Origin: Chitinophaga lutea
GTDB taxonomy: Bacteria > Bacteroidota > Bacteroidia > Chitinophagales > Chitinophagaceae
Length of the DNA stretch: 64,000 nt
Assembly: GCF_003813775.1 (NCBI RefSeq)
Contig: NZ_RPDH01000002.1
Location: 1,178,001 to 1,242,000 of the forward strand
Direction of reading: 5' to 3'
Shown: piece after piece, positions 24,870 to 33,776 of the stretch
Numbering within the stretch: position 1 is the first letter of the stretch
Layout: each line of letters opens with the position of its first letter
Made by a program: the position numbers and the translations under genes
The notes under the pieces: generated by a model
Seen by the model: only the letters and a program-made list of their open reading frames with translations
Database searches by the model: none
Told to the model about the DNA's origin: nothing

Positions 24870-26135
24870 ATGCTGCGGTCCCTGCCCGCGGGCGGGGACT
24901 GCCTTTATCACATGCAGCAGCAGGAGCTCATACCACATTTGTTCAGGACCGAATTCAGCAGGATAACGGCTGTATTGTGCAAACATTTCGGCATGGAACA
25001 CATCGAGCTGGCGGAAGACATCGCCGGCGAAACCTTCCTGGCCGCACTCGAAACCTGGCCCTACAAAGGCATTCCGGAGAACCCCGCAGCCTGGTTGTAT
25101 ACGGTGGCCAAAAACAAAGCCGCCAATCACTACTCCCGCCTGCAAACCTTTCGTGCAAAAATCACCCCTGCCCTGCAGCAGGCATCTTCGGGTGGGGAAA
25201 TCGATATCGACCTGTCTGACCGGAACATCACAGACAGCCAGTTACAAATGATATTCGCCATCTGCCACCCGGCCATTCCACCGGAAGCGCAGATCGGGCT
25301 GGCATTGCGTATCCTCTGCGGTTTCGGGATTGATGAAATCGCCAACGCCCTGCTTACGAACAAAGAAACCGTCAACAAACGATTGTACCGGGCGCGGGAA
25401 AAACTGCGGCAGGAAAAAGTGGAGATCACTTTCCCTGCTCCGGGCGAAGTGAACAGGCGCCTCGAAACGGTGCTTACCACCCTCTACCTGCTTTTCAACG
25501 AAGGGTACTACTCCGAAAGCCAGGGTGCCGTACTGCGTGAAGAGCTTTGCCTCGAAGCCATGCGCCTCACTTACCTGCTGGCCGGCAATGAAAGCACAAA
25601 CCTTCCACCCGTCAACGCACTACTATCGCTCATGTGTTTTCACGCATCCCGTTTCCCTGCCAGGAAAAACGATCATGGAGAAATCGTATTGTATCACGAT
25701 CAGGATGAAAACCTATGGAACTTGGAACTGATCGGCAAAGGAGCATATTATCTGCACAGGGCTTCCGGTGGCGATCAGTTATCAAAGTACCATATCGAAG
25801 CTACCATCGCATACTGGCACACCGTAAAAGAAGATTCGGCGGAGAAATGGGAAAACATCCTGCAGCTCTATAACCGCCTCCTGACCATTGCCTATTCTCC
25901 CATCGCTGCACTGAACCGAACGTTCGCACTGTCCAAAACGAAAGGAAAACCGGCCGCTATCGCCGAGGCGGAAAAACTGGCCTTAACGGACAATCACTAT
26001 TATCACACGCTGCTGGGCGAACTCTACACCGGTATCGATAACGGGAAAGCACGTATTCACCTGGAAGCGGCTTCACAGCTGGCAAAAACGGAAGCCGACA
26101 AAAGTACGATCCGGCGTATGCTGGAGGGGCTTTAA
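24870..26135 (+). CDS. ECF sigma factor of ECF42 type with TPR-like C-terminal extension
   Basis: 421 residues from ATG 24870, directly after the previous stop; ATG 24912 is an alternative that would give 407. Sigma region 2 (about 25-90; AEDIAGETFLAALETWP, PAAWLYTVAKNKAANHY) and region 4 (about 125-180; LCGFGIDEIANALLTNKETVNKRLYRAREKL). A long C-terminal extension of about 230 residues holds LYLLFNEGYYS, LCLEAMRLTYLL and TPR-like helices. The extension and DGPF neighbour match ECF42, which is controlled without a classical anti-sigma; the extension is thought to gate activity. Confidence 0.9.
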   Translation: MLRSLPAGGDCLYHMQQQELIPHLFRTEFSRITAVLCKHFGMEHIELAEDIAGETFLAALETWPYKGIPENPAAWLYTVAKNKAANHYSRLQTFRAKITPALQQASSGGEIDIDLSDRNITDSQLQMIFAICHPAIPPEAQIGLALRILCGFGIDEIANALLTNKETVNKRLYRAREKLRQEKVEITFPAPGEVNRRLETVLTTLYLLFNEGYYSESQGAVLREELCLEAMRLTYLLAGNESTNLPPVNALLSLMCFHASRFPARKNDHGEIVLYHDQDENLWNLELIGKGAYYLHRASGGDQLSKYHIEATIAYWHTVKEDSAEKWENILQLYNRLLTIAYSPIAALNRTFALSKTKGKPAAIAEAEKLALTDNHYYHTLLGELYTGIDNGKARIHLEAASQLAKTEADKSTIRRMLEGL

Positions 26136-26142
26136 AAAGACC

Positions 26143-26340
26143 TCACCAGTTATGTAGGGTCATTTTGTCCTGAATTAGTTGTCTTATCTTAAACTTTCCT
26201 GATTGCTCAGCTACCGCTTCAACTGCATTATTATCCCAACATTCCTTTTTTGATCGCCTCCGCGCCAAGGGTTTTACGGTAAAAGTGAAACCATAGCCCC
26301 CGGGAAAATAATTTTCCGGACCTTTATGCACTGCTGACAT
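26143..26340 (-). CDS. Doubtful small ORF, possible gene remnant
   Basis: 65 codons, AT-richer than its neighbours, filling most of the 260-base gap between the sigma-factor and VOC genes. The peptide (MSAVHKGPENYFPGGYGF, a basic patch, then a helical tail) matches no family I know. It may be a decayed gene or chance. Confidence 0.25.
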   Translation of the reverse strand: MSAVHKGPENYFPGGYGFTFTVKPLARRRSKKECWDNNAVEAVAEQSGKFKIRQLIQDKMTLHNW

Positions 26341-26361
26341 AAGGCTGTCAATAACCGGAAC

Positions 26362-26369
26362 TAGCTTTG
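26362..26369 (+). promoter_or_regulatory. -7-like element TAGCTTTG
   Basis: An exact TAnnTTTG match 26 bases before ATG 26396. No TTG at the -33 distance. Likely start signal for the VOC/HisRS-like gene pair. Confidence 0.4.
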
Positions 26370-26395
26370 AACCATAAACCTAAAAAAACTATAAA

Positions 26396-26806
26396 ATGGC
26401 AACTACAAACACATTACGCGGATTCGCCACGGTAACTTTCTTTGCGGCAGACCATGAAGGAGCTAGAAAATGGTATTCAGAGCTGTTCGGCATACCCCCT
26501 TATTTTGATAAACCGGGTTATATTGAGTTCCGGGTGGGCGATTATCAGCACGAAATAGGCATTATCGACGCGAAATATGCCCCTAAAGGCGCTCAGCCGG
26601 GCCCAGGCGGCGCGATGATCTACTGGCATACGGATGATCTCAAAGGCACGCTGCAGAAATTGCTGACGATGGGCGCCACGGAATTCGAGCCCGTCACCGA
26701 ACGCGGCGAAGGTTTCATCACCGCATCGGTGCTCGACCCTTTCGGCAATATCCTGGGCATCATGTACAACCCGCATTACGTGGCGGTTGTGGCGGCAAAG
26801 AAATAG
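26396..26806 (+). CDS. VOC family protein (glyoxalase/dioxygenase-like)
   Basis: 136 residues, single VOC fold: FATVTFFAADHEGARKWYSELFG start, EFRVGDYQHEIGIID mid strand, and VLDPFGNILGIMYNPHY end with the conserved DPFGN turn. Metal ligands of the E/H type are plausible but cannot be fixed by eye. It starts a short unit with the HisRS-like gene 19 bp downstream. The substrate is unknown. Confidence 0.88.
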   Translation: MATTNTLRGFATVTFFAADHEGARKWYSELFGIPPYFDKPGYIEFRVGDYQHEIGIIDAKYAPKGAQPGPGGAMIYWHTDDLKGTLQKLLTMGATEFEPVTERGEGFITASVLDPFGNILGIMYNPHYVAVVAAKK

Positions 26807-26825
26807 CTCATCAAATAGTTCTCAT

Positions 26826-27785
26826 ATGGATGAAGTAACCCGGCGAATGCTGGAAAAAATTCATCAACCCGGCCTCTTTGACGCGCTGGTTAAACAACTC
26901 AGTGCCTCGGAACTCAATACCGTTTTACTGGATGTGTTTAACCAGCGTGTAGCCGGACTGGATGCGGCAGCACTGCTGCAGAAATACATGCTCAACCGAT
27001 TCGTAAAACCGGCAGCCGTGGATGTTATACGGCTGAAGGAAGAAGAATTGCAGATACTCCGGCTGCTGCAAAAGGAAGGATTTGAGCCATTGGAACTGTC
27101 GCCCGTTACGCAACTGGGCGCCTGCGCCGTTGTTGCCGCCGTGAACCAGAAAAAAGTGATTTCCGCGCTGCGGAATACCGAAGTACTGTCTGACCCCACC
27201 AATGCGATGGCCCTGTTGTATACAGAAGGTAAAAAGTCCGGCGGGTTGCCGGCGCAAACATACCGCTACTGCGCCATCACCAGAACCGTGAGGGCACAGG
27301 CGCTCGATAATCCTGCTTTCGCCCCCCATTTTGCGGTTTGCGCCCTGGCAACGATGACCTGCGCGGGCGCCGGGTACATCGTGGAAACAACAGCACTGTG
27401 CGAACATGTGATGGCCCAGGAAGCCATTCTCCGGCAGGTATTCGGCCTGAACAGCATACGCGTCCACCTGCTGCCGCAAAAGGGCCATGGAGCTAACCAT
27501 GCGCTGGTCGGCACTGCCATGGAACTGCTGCAGCGCAGCCGGCCGGCAATAGCCGTTACGGTACGGGAACGTGATGAAACCAAAAACTATTACACCGGTA
27601 TCCAGTTCAAGCTCATCGCAGATCTTCAGGGAGAGCCGTTTGAAATCGGCGACGGCGGACTGGTGGACTGGACACAACAACTGCTCAGCGATAAAAGCCA
27701 GCGGATGTTCATTAGCGGCCTCGGCACACAGGTACTGCACCAGCTTGGCGCAAACAACCGCCTTTCTTTCCCGCACAATCCGTAA
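26826..27785 (+). CDS. HisRS/HisZ-like class II synthetase-fold protein of unknown function
   Basis: 319 residues from ATG 26826; an upstream start would overlap the VOC gene. No family is firmly recognised. Pieces recall class II aminoacyl-tRNA synthetases: RYCAITRTVRAQ with HFAVCALATM resembles motif 2, and YYTGIQFKLIADLQG then GDGGLVDWTQQL resembles the HisRS YYTGIVFE ... GGRYDNL region. No anticodon-binding domain follows. It may be a synthetase paralogue that activates an amino acid or nucleotide-linked ligand, or a degenerate regulator like HisZ. No his operon adjoins. Confidence 0.6.
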   Translation: MDEVTRRMLEKIHQPGLFDALVKQLSASELNTVLLDVFNQRVAGLDAAALLQKYMLNRFVKPAAVDVIRLKEEELQILRLLQKEGFEPLELSPVTQLGACAVVAAVNQKKVISALRNTEVLSDPTNAMALLYTEGKKSGGLPAQTYRYCAITRTVRAQALDNPAFAPHFAVCALATMTCAGAGYIVETTALCEHVMAQEAILRQVFGLNSIRVHLLPQKGHGANHALVGTAMELLQRSRPAIAVTVRERDETKNYYTGIQFKLIADLQGEPFEIGDGGLVDWTQQLLSDKSQRMFISGLGTQVLHQLGANNRLSFPHNP

Positions 27786-27806
27786 ATTCATGCCGCCTTA
27801 TACCCA

Positions 27807-28949
27807 ATGCTTATGTTCCGCAAAATCCATTTTGTCCTCGTACCACTCATTGCCGCCTCGTTGCAGCTGCAGGCACAGGCCGTAGTGCCGAAAAACAAAG
27901 TACTCTACGTAGTAGACTCCGTTCCTGTGGGCACAGGCCATGATCTGCGCCGGGAGTTGCCATACGAGGAACTGAAAAGTGAAGCCATCGCGTCCGTCAA
28001 CATCCTGAAGTACCCGGAAACGTTACAGCATGCTAAATACCGGCCGTACGACAGTGTGCTGTTCATTATCACCAAAGCATACGCCGCACGGCCCGCCGAA
28101 CTGAAAGCCATCCCCTCCACCGACCAGCTCACCCGCAAAGGCAATATTTATTTTTACAAAGGAAAGCCATACAGCGGCAAGGTGCTCGACTACCACTACG
28201 ACGGCAGTATTTACCATGAAGGGACGCTGGAAAACGGGAAGTATACGGGCGTTCATCTCTATCACGATCCCGAAGGCCTGCGCCGGCATAGCTACACGTA
28301 CGACAAGGACGGCGCCGAGCACAACACCGGTACAGACACCAACGGCAACATGACCAGCCGGGTAGTGCGCACCGATGAAAGGCTGCTCCTTTTTGAACTG
28401 TACTATCCCAACGGGCAACTGAAGCACCGGACGAAACGCGTAAAAAACAAGGAGATCCAGACTTCCTATTATTCTTCGGGCCTGTTATCGGACTCACTCG
28501 TCCGCCACCTCAAAACGAACAAAACGTACTACGATCCGCAAAGGCAGTTGCTCCGCAAACTGGCGGAGCAAAAAGATTATCTGAAACTGCGGGAATTGTT
28601 CCCGTCGGATCCGGCTACCTATATGTACATCTCCGCTCATAAACGGCAGGATGGACAATTCGATGAAGCATTGCGCTACATGGATACCTGCATCGCCCTC
28701 GAACCGCTGGAACCAATGTATAACTACGAAAGAGCGATGCTCCGCCTGCGGAAATTCGCGTACGCGGCCGACAAGGTAACTTTCAAATGGGACTACGAAT
28801 TGAGCCGGTACCTCGATAAAAAACCGGAGCTCCACATTCCCGAAGCAGACAAACAAAAGATCATGGCCGATCTTAAACTGTTCGAGCCCATGAAGTATAC
28901 GAACAGGGATTTTGTGAAAGTGTACCGGTATGTTGCGGAGAAGTTCTAG
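27807..28949 (+). CDS. Exported MORN-repeat/TPR protein; 3' end inside a tandem repeat
   Basis: 380 residues. Signal peptide to about 24 (ending LQAQA). The middle (about 110-235) has MORN/YwqK-like repeats such as YFYKGKPYSGKVLDYHYDG, GTLENGKYTG and LYYPNGQLKHRTK. The C-terminal part has a TPR-like pair, with DEALRYMDTCIALEPLEPMYNYERAM. MORN-type proteins of this kind are common in Bacteroidota; the role is unknown. Its last 11 codons (from GTG 28914) are the first unit of a 112-bp tandem array, so the C-terminus KVYRYVAEKF may have been acquired from, or have seeded, the repeat. Confidence 0.75.
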   Translation: MLMFRKIHFVLVPLIAASLQLQAQAVVPKNKVLYVVDSVPVGTGHDLRRELPYEELKSEAIASVNILKYPETLQHAKYRPYDSVLFIITKAYAARPAELKAIPSTDQLTRKGNIYFYKGKPYSGKVLDYHYDGSIYHEGTLENGKYTGVHLYHDPEGLRRHSYTYDKDGAEHNTGTDTNGNMTSRVVRTDERLLLFELYYPNGQLKHRTKRVKNKEIQTSYYSSGLLSDSLVRHLKTNKTYYDPQRQLLRKLAEQKDYLKLRELFPSDPATYMYISAHKRQDGQFDEALRYMDTCIALEPLEPMYNYERAMLRLRKFAYAADKVTFKWDYELSRYLDKKPELHIPEADKQKIMADLKLFEPMKYTNRDFVKVYRYVAEKF

Positions 28950-29225
28950 GAGGTTCAGGTCCGTCGTTCTACCGGTGCCCGAATCCGCTCGTTGATGAAC
29001 TATTGAAAACACATAACGGAGACGTTGTGAAAGGGTGCCATATGTTGCGAAGAAGTTCCAGGAGGCTGAGTTCTGTTGCTCTACCGGGTGCCAGAATCCA
29101 CCCCTTGATGAACCATTGAAATACACAACGGAGACGTTGTGAAAGGGTAACGATAAGTTGCAGAAATGTTCTAACAAATGCGGCCGGAGCATTGATCCAC
29201 CCGGCGCCCGAATCCACTCGTGGCG
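28914..29225 (+). repeat. Tandem repeat, 112-113-bp unit, overlapping a stop codon
   Basis: Three units start with GTGAAAG at 28914, 29027 and 29139 (periods 113 and 112); the third breaks off near 29225. Shared blocks include ATGTTGCG-AGAAGTTC-AGGAGG, CTACCGG-TGCC-GAATCC and TTGATGAAC-ATTGAAA followed by ACGGAGACGTT. Unit 1 holds the TAG stop of the MORN gene; in unit 2 the same triplet is CAG. It fills the 297-base gap to the next gene. Confidence 0.88.
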
Positions 29226-29246
29226 ACCGCTAATTATATCCACATG

Positions 29247-30050
29247 CTACTTCCCTCCCCTGATCTCCTTCAGCATCAGGTAAAACGAAGGTTTCGGCAT
29301 ATCCCCGTGGCCGTAACCGTCCAGTTCGAACAGCTGTGTTTTTTTGTGCCCGGTGAGTTTCATCATCCTCGCCCAGTAAGCATTTTCTTCATACCGCCCC
29401 AGCATCTCCATTTCCCGGTCGCCTGTAAAAAGCACCATGGGCGGCGCATCCGCCCGTACATGGTACAGCGGTGCAAATGCATCGATCAGCGGCTGCGTTT
29501 CGGCCATGCCTCTTTCTTTGCGGATGGTAAAATGGGTGATGGCCTGGGCACTGAAGGGGAACAGGCCGGCAATGCGGTTAGCGTCTATATTGTGCCGGGC
29601 GAGCCACTGTTTGTCGAGCCCCACCATGGCAGCGAGATAACCGCCGGCGGAGTGGCCGGCCACATAAATCCGGGAAGTATCACCGCCATATTCCGAGGCA
29701 TGCCGGAATGCCCATGCCACCGCAGCAGCGGCGTCTTCGATATAAGCAGGACAACTCACCTTCGGGCTGAGCCGGTAGTTGGCAGCCATTACAATCACCT
29801 GCTGCTGTTGCAACTCGGCCGGGATGCTTTTGCTGCCGCCGGTAATGCCCCCGCCATGAAACCATACGATCACGGGCAGCCCCTTCTTTTTGGCAGGGTA
29901 ATACACATCCAGCACACAGCGCTCTTTCATATAATCCGTTTGCGGGCCGCTGCGATACGGCAGGTTGTTTTGCCGGGAATACGTAAGGCTATCCTGGCCG
30001 GATAGGGGCAATACAAAGCAGATCAGGGCGAAAAGAAGCAACTGTTTCAT
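29247..30050 (-). CDS. Alpha/beta hydrolase (esterase/lipase)
   Basis: 267 residues. Signal peptide to about 20 (PLSG-QDS), oxyanion motif HGGG in VWFHGGGITGG, nucleophile elbow GHSAGG, a late acid in FTGDREMEML and a catalytic-type histidine in DGYGHGDMP. This is the BD-FAE/carboxylesterase (acetyl-xylan-esterase-like) pattern with all catalytic positions apparently intact. Periplasmic or secreted. Substrate unassigned. Single gene. Confidence 0.9.
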   Translation of the reverse strand: MKQLLLFALICFVLPLSGQDSLTYSRQNNLPYRSGPQTDYMKERCVLDVYYPAKKKGLPVIVWFHGGGITGGSKSIPAELQQQQVIVMAANYRLSPKVSCPAYIEDAAAAVAWAFRHASEYGGDTSRIYVAGHSAGGYLAAMVGLDKQWLARHNIDANRIAGLFPFSAQAITHFTIRKERGMAETQPLIDAFAPLYHVRADAPPMVLFTGDREMEMLGRYEENAYWARMMKLTGHKKTQLFELDGYGHGDMPKPSFYLMLKEIRGGK

Positions 30051-30140
30051 GGTAACAAAGAAAATAAAAAATGCGGCTACTTGCTTTTAGTTATTTTTTA
30101 ATATATTTTGATAGACGTTTTAACAGTTATAACTATCCAC

Positions 30141-33100
30141 ATGTCCACGTTCACAGCTAAGCGCAGGAGCCTTGTCCTGCTGTCATTACCTTTTGCCGCC
30201 CTTTTGCATGGCTGCGGCCGGCAAACCGCCACCGATCTGCGTATCCGCGAATTCGATTCCGCTTTCACCACCCGTTTTGCCGATTCGGTGGAGGCCGCCC
30301 TCAAACCGGAACTGGCCCAGGGCCTCAGCCTCTCGCTATGGGGCATCGATTCACTGGTCATCTCTCCCATCGCCATCGACATCAGCGACCGGGGCGACCT
30401 CTATTACACCACCACCAACCGGCAGAAACATTCGGAGTTCGATATCCGCGGGCACCGCGACTGGGAAATCCCCTCCATCAGCCTGCAAACGGTGGAAGAC
30501 CGGCGCGCTTTCCTGCACAAGGAACTGTCGCCCGAAAACAGCCACCGCAACAAATGGCTCGAAGACCTGAACGGCGACAGTTCGCACGACTGGCGCGACC
30601 TGACCATCGAAAAAGAAAATGTGTTCCGCCTCACCGACATCAACAACGACGGCATCGCAGACCGCTCCCAGCTGGTAGTGGATGATTTTAACGATGAAGT
30701 GACCGACGTGGCCGGCGGTGTGCTCAGCGAGGGCGACGACCTTTATGTGGCTGTGGCACCGGATTTATGGCGGATGAAAGATAAAAACAACGACGGCATC
30801 GCCGATGAAAAAACGTCCATCTCCCATGGTTACGGCATTCATATCGGCTTCAGCGGGCATGGTATGTCCGGTGTGGAAATGGGGCCAGACGGCCGCATCT
30901 ACTGGCAGATCGGCGACATCGGTTTTAACGGCACCGGGCCCGACGGCCGGAAATGGGAACACCCCAACAGCGGCGTTATTGCACGTTCCAACCCGGACGG
31001 CAGCGACTTCGAGATATTCGCTTACGGCATCCGCAACACCCATGAATTTGTATTCGACGAATACGCCAACCTCATCAGTGAAGACAACGACGGCGACCAT
31101 CCCGGCGAGAAGGAACGCCTGGTGTATATCGTCAACGGTTCGGACGCTGGATGGCGCAGCAACTGGCAATACGGCAAATACCGCGACCCGCTCAACAACG
31201 GCTATAAAGTCTGGATGGACGAAAAAATGTACCTGCCGCGCTTCGAGGGGCAGGCGGCTTATATCACACCTTGCATCAGCAACTTCGTGAGCGGCCCGGC
31301 TGGCATGGTGTACAACCCCGGCACCGCGCTCAGCCCGAAATACCATAAAACGTTCTTCATTGCCGAGTTCGTCGGCAACCCTTCCGGCTCCGGCATCCAT
31401 GCTTTCAAACTCAAACCCAAAGGCGCCACCTTCGAGCTGGGCGAACACGAAAAAATTCTTGGCGGCGTACTGCCCACCGGGCTTGATTTCGGTCCCGATG
31501 GAGCGCTGTACCTGGCCGACTGGATAGACGGGTGGGACACTCATCACTACGGCCGCATCTGGAAGCTGGACGATACCAACGCCGCGGCCATGGCGGTACG
31601 GAAGGAAGTGAAAAAACTCCTCGCCGCCGACTTCTCCGGGTATGAAACCGGTGCCCTGGCCGGCCTGCTGAAGAATGCCGACATGCGGGTGCGGTTGAAG
31701 GCGCAGTTCGAACTGGTCAAACGCAAAAAGAAAGGCGCCGAAGTATTCGAAGCCGCGCTGCAGCAGCGCAGCCATCAGCTGTCGAGGGTGCATGCCATCT
31801 GGGGGCTCAGCCAGCTGGCCCGGCAGGATAAAAAATATGCCGCTGCGCTGATGCCGGTGTTACGGGACAGCGATGCCGAGATCAGGGCGCAGGCCGCCAA
31901 ATGGCTGGGCGACGTGCGGTATGCCGAGGCAGGCGCCGCCCTGGTTCCCTTGTTGAAAGACACTGCGAGCAGGGTCCGCTTTTTTGCGGCGGAAGCCCTG
32001 GGCAGGATAAGGCACGAAGCCGCCGTGCAGCCCATCATCGATTTGCTCGCCGCCAATAACGACGAAGACGCTTACCTGCGCCATGCCGGCAGCCTCGCTC
32101 TGGCGCGCATCGGCAAGGCCGATCCGGTGCTGGCGCAAGCCGCTCATCCCTCCCGTGCCGTGCGGCTCGCGGCGGTGGTGGCGCTCCGCCGGATGTCGCA
32201 CCCCGGCATTGCCCGTTTCCTCAGCGACACCAGCGAGCTGGTAGTGACCGAAGCGGCCCGGGCCATTAACGACGACTTATCTATTCCCGCCGCATTGCCT
32301 GCGCTGGCAGGTTTATTGAATACCACCCGTTTCAGGGGCGAGCCGTTGATGCGGCGCGTGATCAGCGCCTGCCTGCGCGTGGGCGCGGAAAACGGTACAC
32401 TACCGGAGCTTATCCGCTATGCCCTTAACGAAAACGCCCCTGCCGCCATGCGCGCCGAGGCCATCGACGTCATCAGCGTATGGCCCCAACCTTCCGTGCT
32501 CGACCGGGTAGACGGGCGGCTGAGAGGCCCCGCGGAGAAGAAAAACTCCAAAGCCGCCGAACTTTCCGCTACCGCGCTTACCGGCCTGTTGCAACACAAA
32601 GCACTGCCTGTGAAGCTAAGTGCCGCCGGAGCCATCGACCGGCTGCATATCAAATCCGCCGCACCCGCATTGCTGGCCGCGGTGAAGGGCGACAAAGAAG
32701 CCCTCATGCGCGTGGTGGCGCTCAAAGCGCTGGTAACGCTGCAGGACGAAAGGCTGGAACCTGCCATCCGGCATGCGCTCACCGATAAAGAAAAGAAAGT
32801 GCGTGTGGCCGGCCTCGACCTGCTGGAAAAAATGAACATCCCCCAACCTGTGATGGTCAGTTTGCTCACCAGTGTGATCGATACCAAAACGCTCGAAGAG
32901 CAACAGGCCGCCGTACTGACGCTGGGCAGGCTCCCGCTGGAGCATTCGCAGCCCAGCATCGAAGCCCTGCTGGCTAAAATGGAGAGCGGCCGCCTGCCTG
33001 CAGGGGTGATACTCGAATTGGGCGAGGCTATCGACAGCACGGGTTCGCAGGCACTCAAAACACGTTACGCCACCATCAGCAGCGGGTTGTCGCCGGACGC

Positions 33101-33557
33101 GCAACTGGCCGCCTATGCCGGCAGCCTCGAGGGTGGCGACCCGCAGCGGGGCCGGCAGATCTTTTACCGCAACCAGAGCGCCCAGTGCATGAAATGTCAT
33201 GCGTACGACGACCGGGGCGGCAATGCCGGGCCGCGCCTCAACGGCGTTGCCGGCCGCATCAGCCGCAGCCAGATACTCGAAGCGCTCATCGACCCGGGCA
33301 AACGCCTGGCGCCGGGCTTCGGCATGGTAACGCTGGAACTGAAAGACGGGCAAAAACTCACCGGGGTGCTGCAGGGCGAAAACAAAACCGGCCTCAGCAT
33401 CAAAGCGGGCCTCGACCCGGTGCAGACCATCCCGCTGGCCCGGATAACGAAAAAAACCTACGCACCGTCGAGCATGCCCGACATGAAAACCATACTGTCC
33501 AAGAAAGAAATCAGGGATGTGGTAAGTTTTCTGGCAGAAGCAAAAGAAGACAATTAA
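30141..33557 (+). CDS. PVC-type heme-binding CxxCH lipoprotein with HEAT repeats
   Basis: 1138 residues from ATG 30141, which gives a clean lipoprotein signal (lipobox LLHGC). An upstream in-frame ATG at 30108 is less likely. Domains in order: a seven-bladed, NHL/glucose-dehydrogenase-like N-terminal domain (about 80-490) of the membrane-bound dehydrogenase type, with calcium-type DINNDGIADR loops; a long stretch of HEAT repeats (about 510-980); and a C-terminal cytochrome c domain with CMKCH at 1016-1020. The family was first described in Planctomycetes/Verrucomicrobia and presumably oxidises sugars, passing electrons to heme. No partner gene adjoins. Confidence 0.88.
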   Translation: MSTFTAKRRSLVLLSLPFAALLHGCGRQTATDLRIREFDSAFTTRFADSVEAALKPELAQGLSLSLWGIDSLVISPIAIDISDRGDLYYTTTNRQKHSEFDIRGHRDWEIPSISLQTVEDRRAFLHKELSPENSHRNKWLEDLNGDSSHDWRDLTIEKENVFRLTDINNDGIADRSQLVVDDFNDEVTDVAGGVLSEGDDLYVAVAPDLWRMKDKNNDGIADEKTSISHGYGIHIGFSGHGMSGVEMGPDGRIYWQIGDIGFNGTGPDGRKWEHPNSGVIARSNPDGSDFEIFAYGIRNTHEFVFDEYANLISEDNDGDHPGEKERLVYIVNGSDAGWRSNWQYGKYRDPLNNGYKVWMDEKMYLPRFEGQAAYITPCISNFVSGPAGMVYNPGTALSPKYHKTFFIAEFVGNPSGSGIHAFKLKPKGATFELGEHEKILGGVLPTGLDFGPDGALYLADWIDGWDTHHYGRIWKLDDTNAAAMAVRKEVKKLLAADFSGYETGALAGLLKNADMRVRLKAQFELVKRKKKGAEVFEAALQQRSHQLSRVHAIWGLSQLARQDKKYAAALMPVLRDSDAEIRAQAAKWLGDVRYAEAGAALVPLLKDTASRVRFFAAEALGRIRHEAAVQPIIDLLAANNDEDAYLRHAGSLALARIGKADPVLAQAAHPSRAVRLAAVVALRRMSHPGIARFLSDTSELVVTEAARAINDDLSIPAALPALAGLLNTTRFRGEPLMRRVISACLRVGAENGTLPELIRYALNENAPAAMRAEAIDVISVWPQPSVLDRVDGRLRGPAEKKNSKAAELSATALTGLLQHKALPVKLSAAGAIDRLHIKSAAPALLAAVKGDKEALMRVVALKALVTLQDERLEPAIRHALTDKEKKVRVAGLDLLEKMNIPQPVMVSLLTSVIDTKTLEEQQAAVLTLGRLPLEHSQPSIEALLAKMESGRLPAGVILELGEAIDSTGSQALKTRYATISSGLSPDAQLAAYAGSLEGGDPQRGRQIFYRNQSAQCMKCHAYDDRGGNAGPRLNGVAGRISRSQILEALIDPGKRLAPGFGMVTLELKDGQKLTGVLQGENKTGLSIKAGLDPVQTIPLARITKKTYAPSSMPDMKTILSKKEIRDVVSFLAEAKEDN

Positions 33558-33751
33558 TTTTTGTACTTTTTGCGCGGCAAATGATCCAACCAAAATCGGG
33601 AAGAGGGTTATCTTATCGTTAATTTCACCGCATGGCAGGCTGATCGCTTTTTCAGCGCATCACCCGCCGCGGGCCGGTTTACAGGTATCTGCGGCAATAG
33701 CGCACATGCCTCACCGCCACGCCAGGCACTGGGTGATCTGAACGGCCACGT

Positions 33752-33759
33752 TATATTTG
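33752..33759 (+). promoter_or_regulatory. -7-like element TATATTTG before the sigma gene
   Basis: An exact TAnnTTTG match 17 bases before ATG 33777. The -33 region has CTGG rather than TTG. It would start transcription of the sigma/FecR/SusCD locus with a very short leader. Confidence 0.5.
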
Positions 33760-33776
33760 CAACCTAAATCCATGTG

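Noticed and set aside
28494..29243. 249-codon minus-strand frame over the MORN gene end and the 112-bp repeat
   Set aside because: Antisense to a well-supported gene and built from the repeat; no family match.
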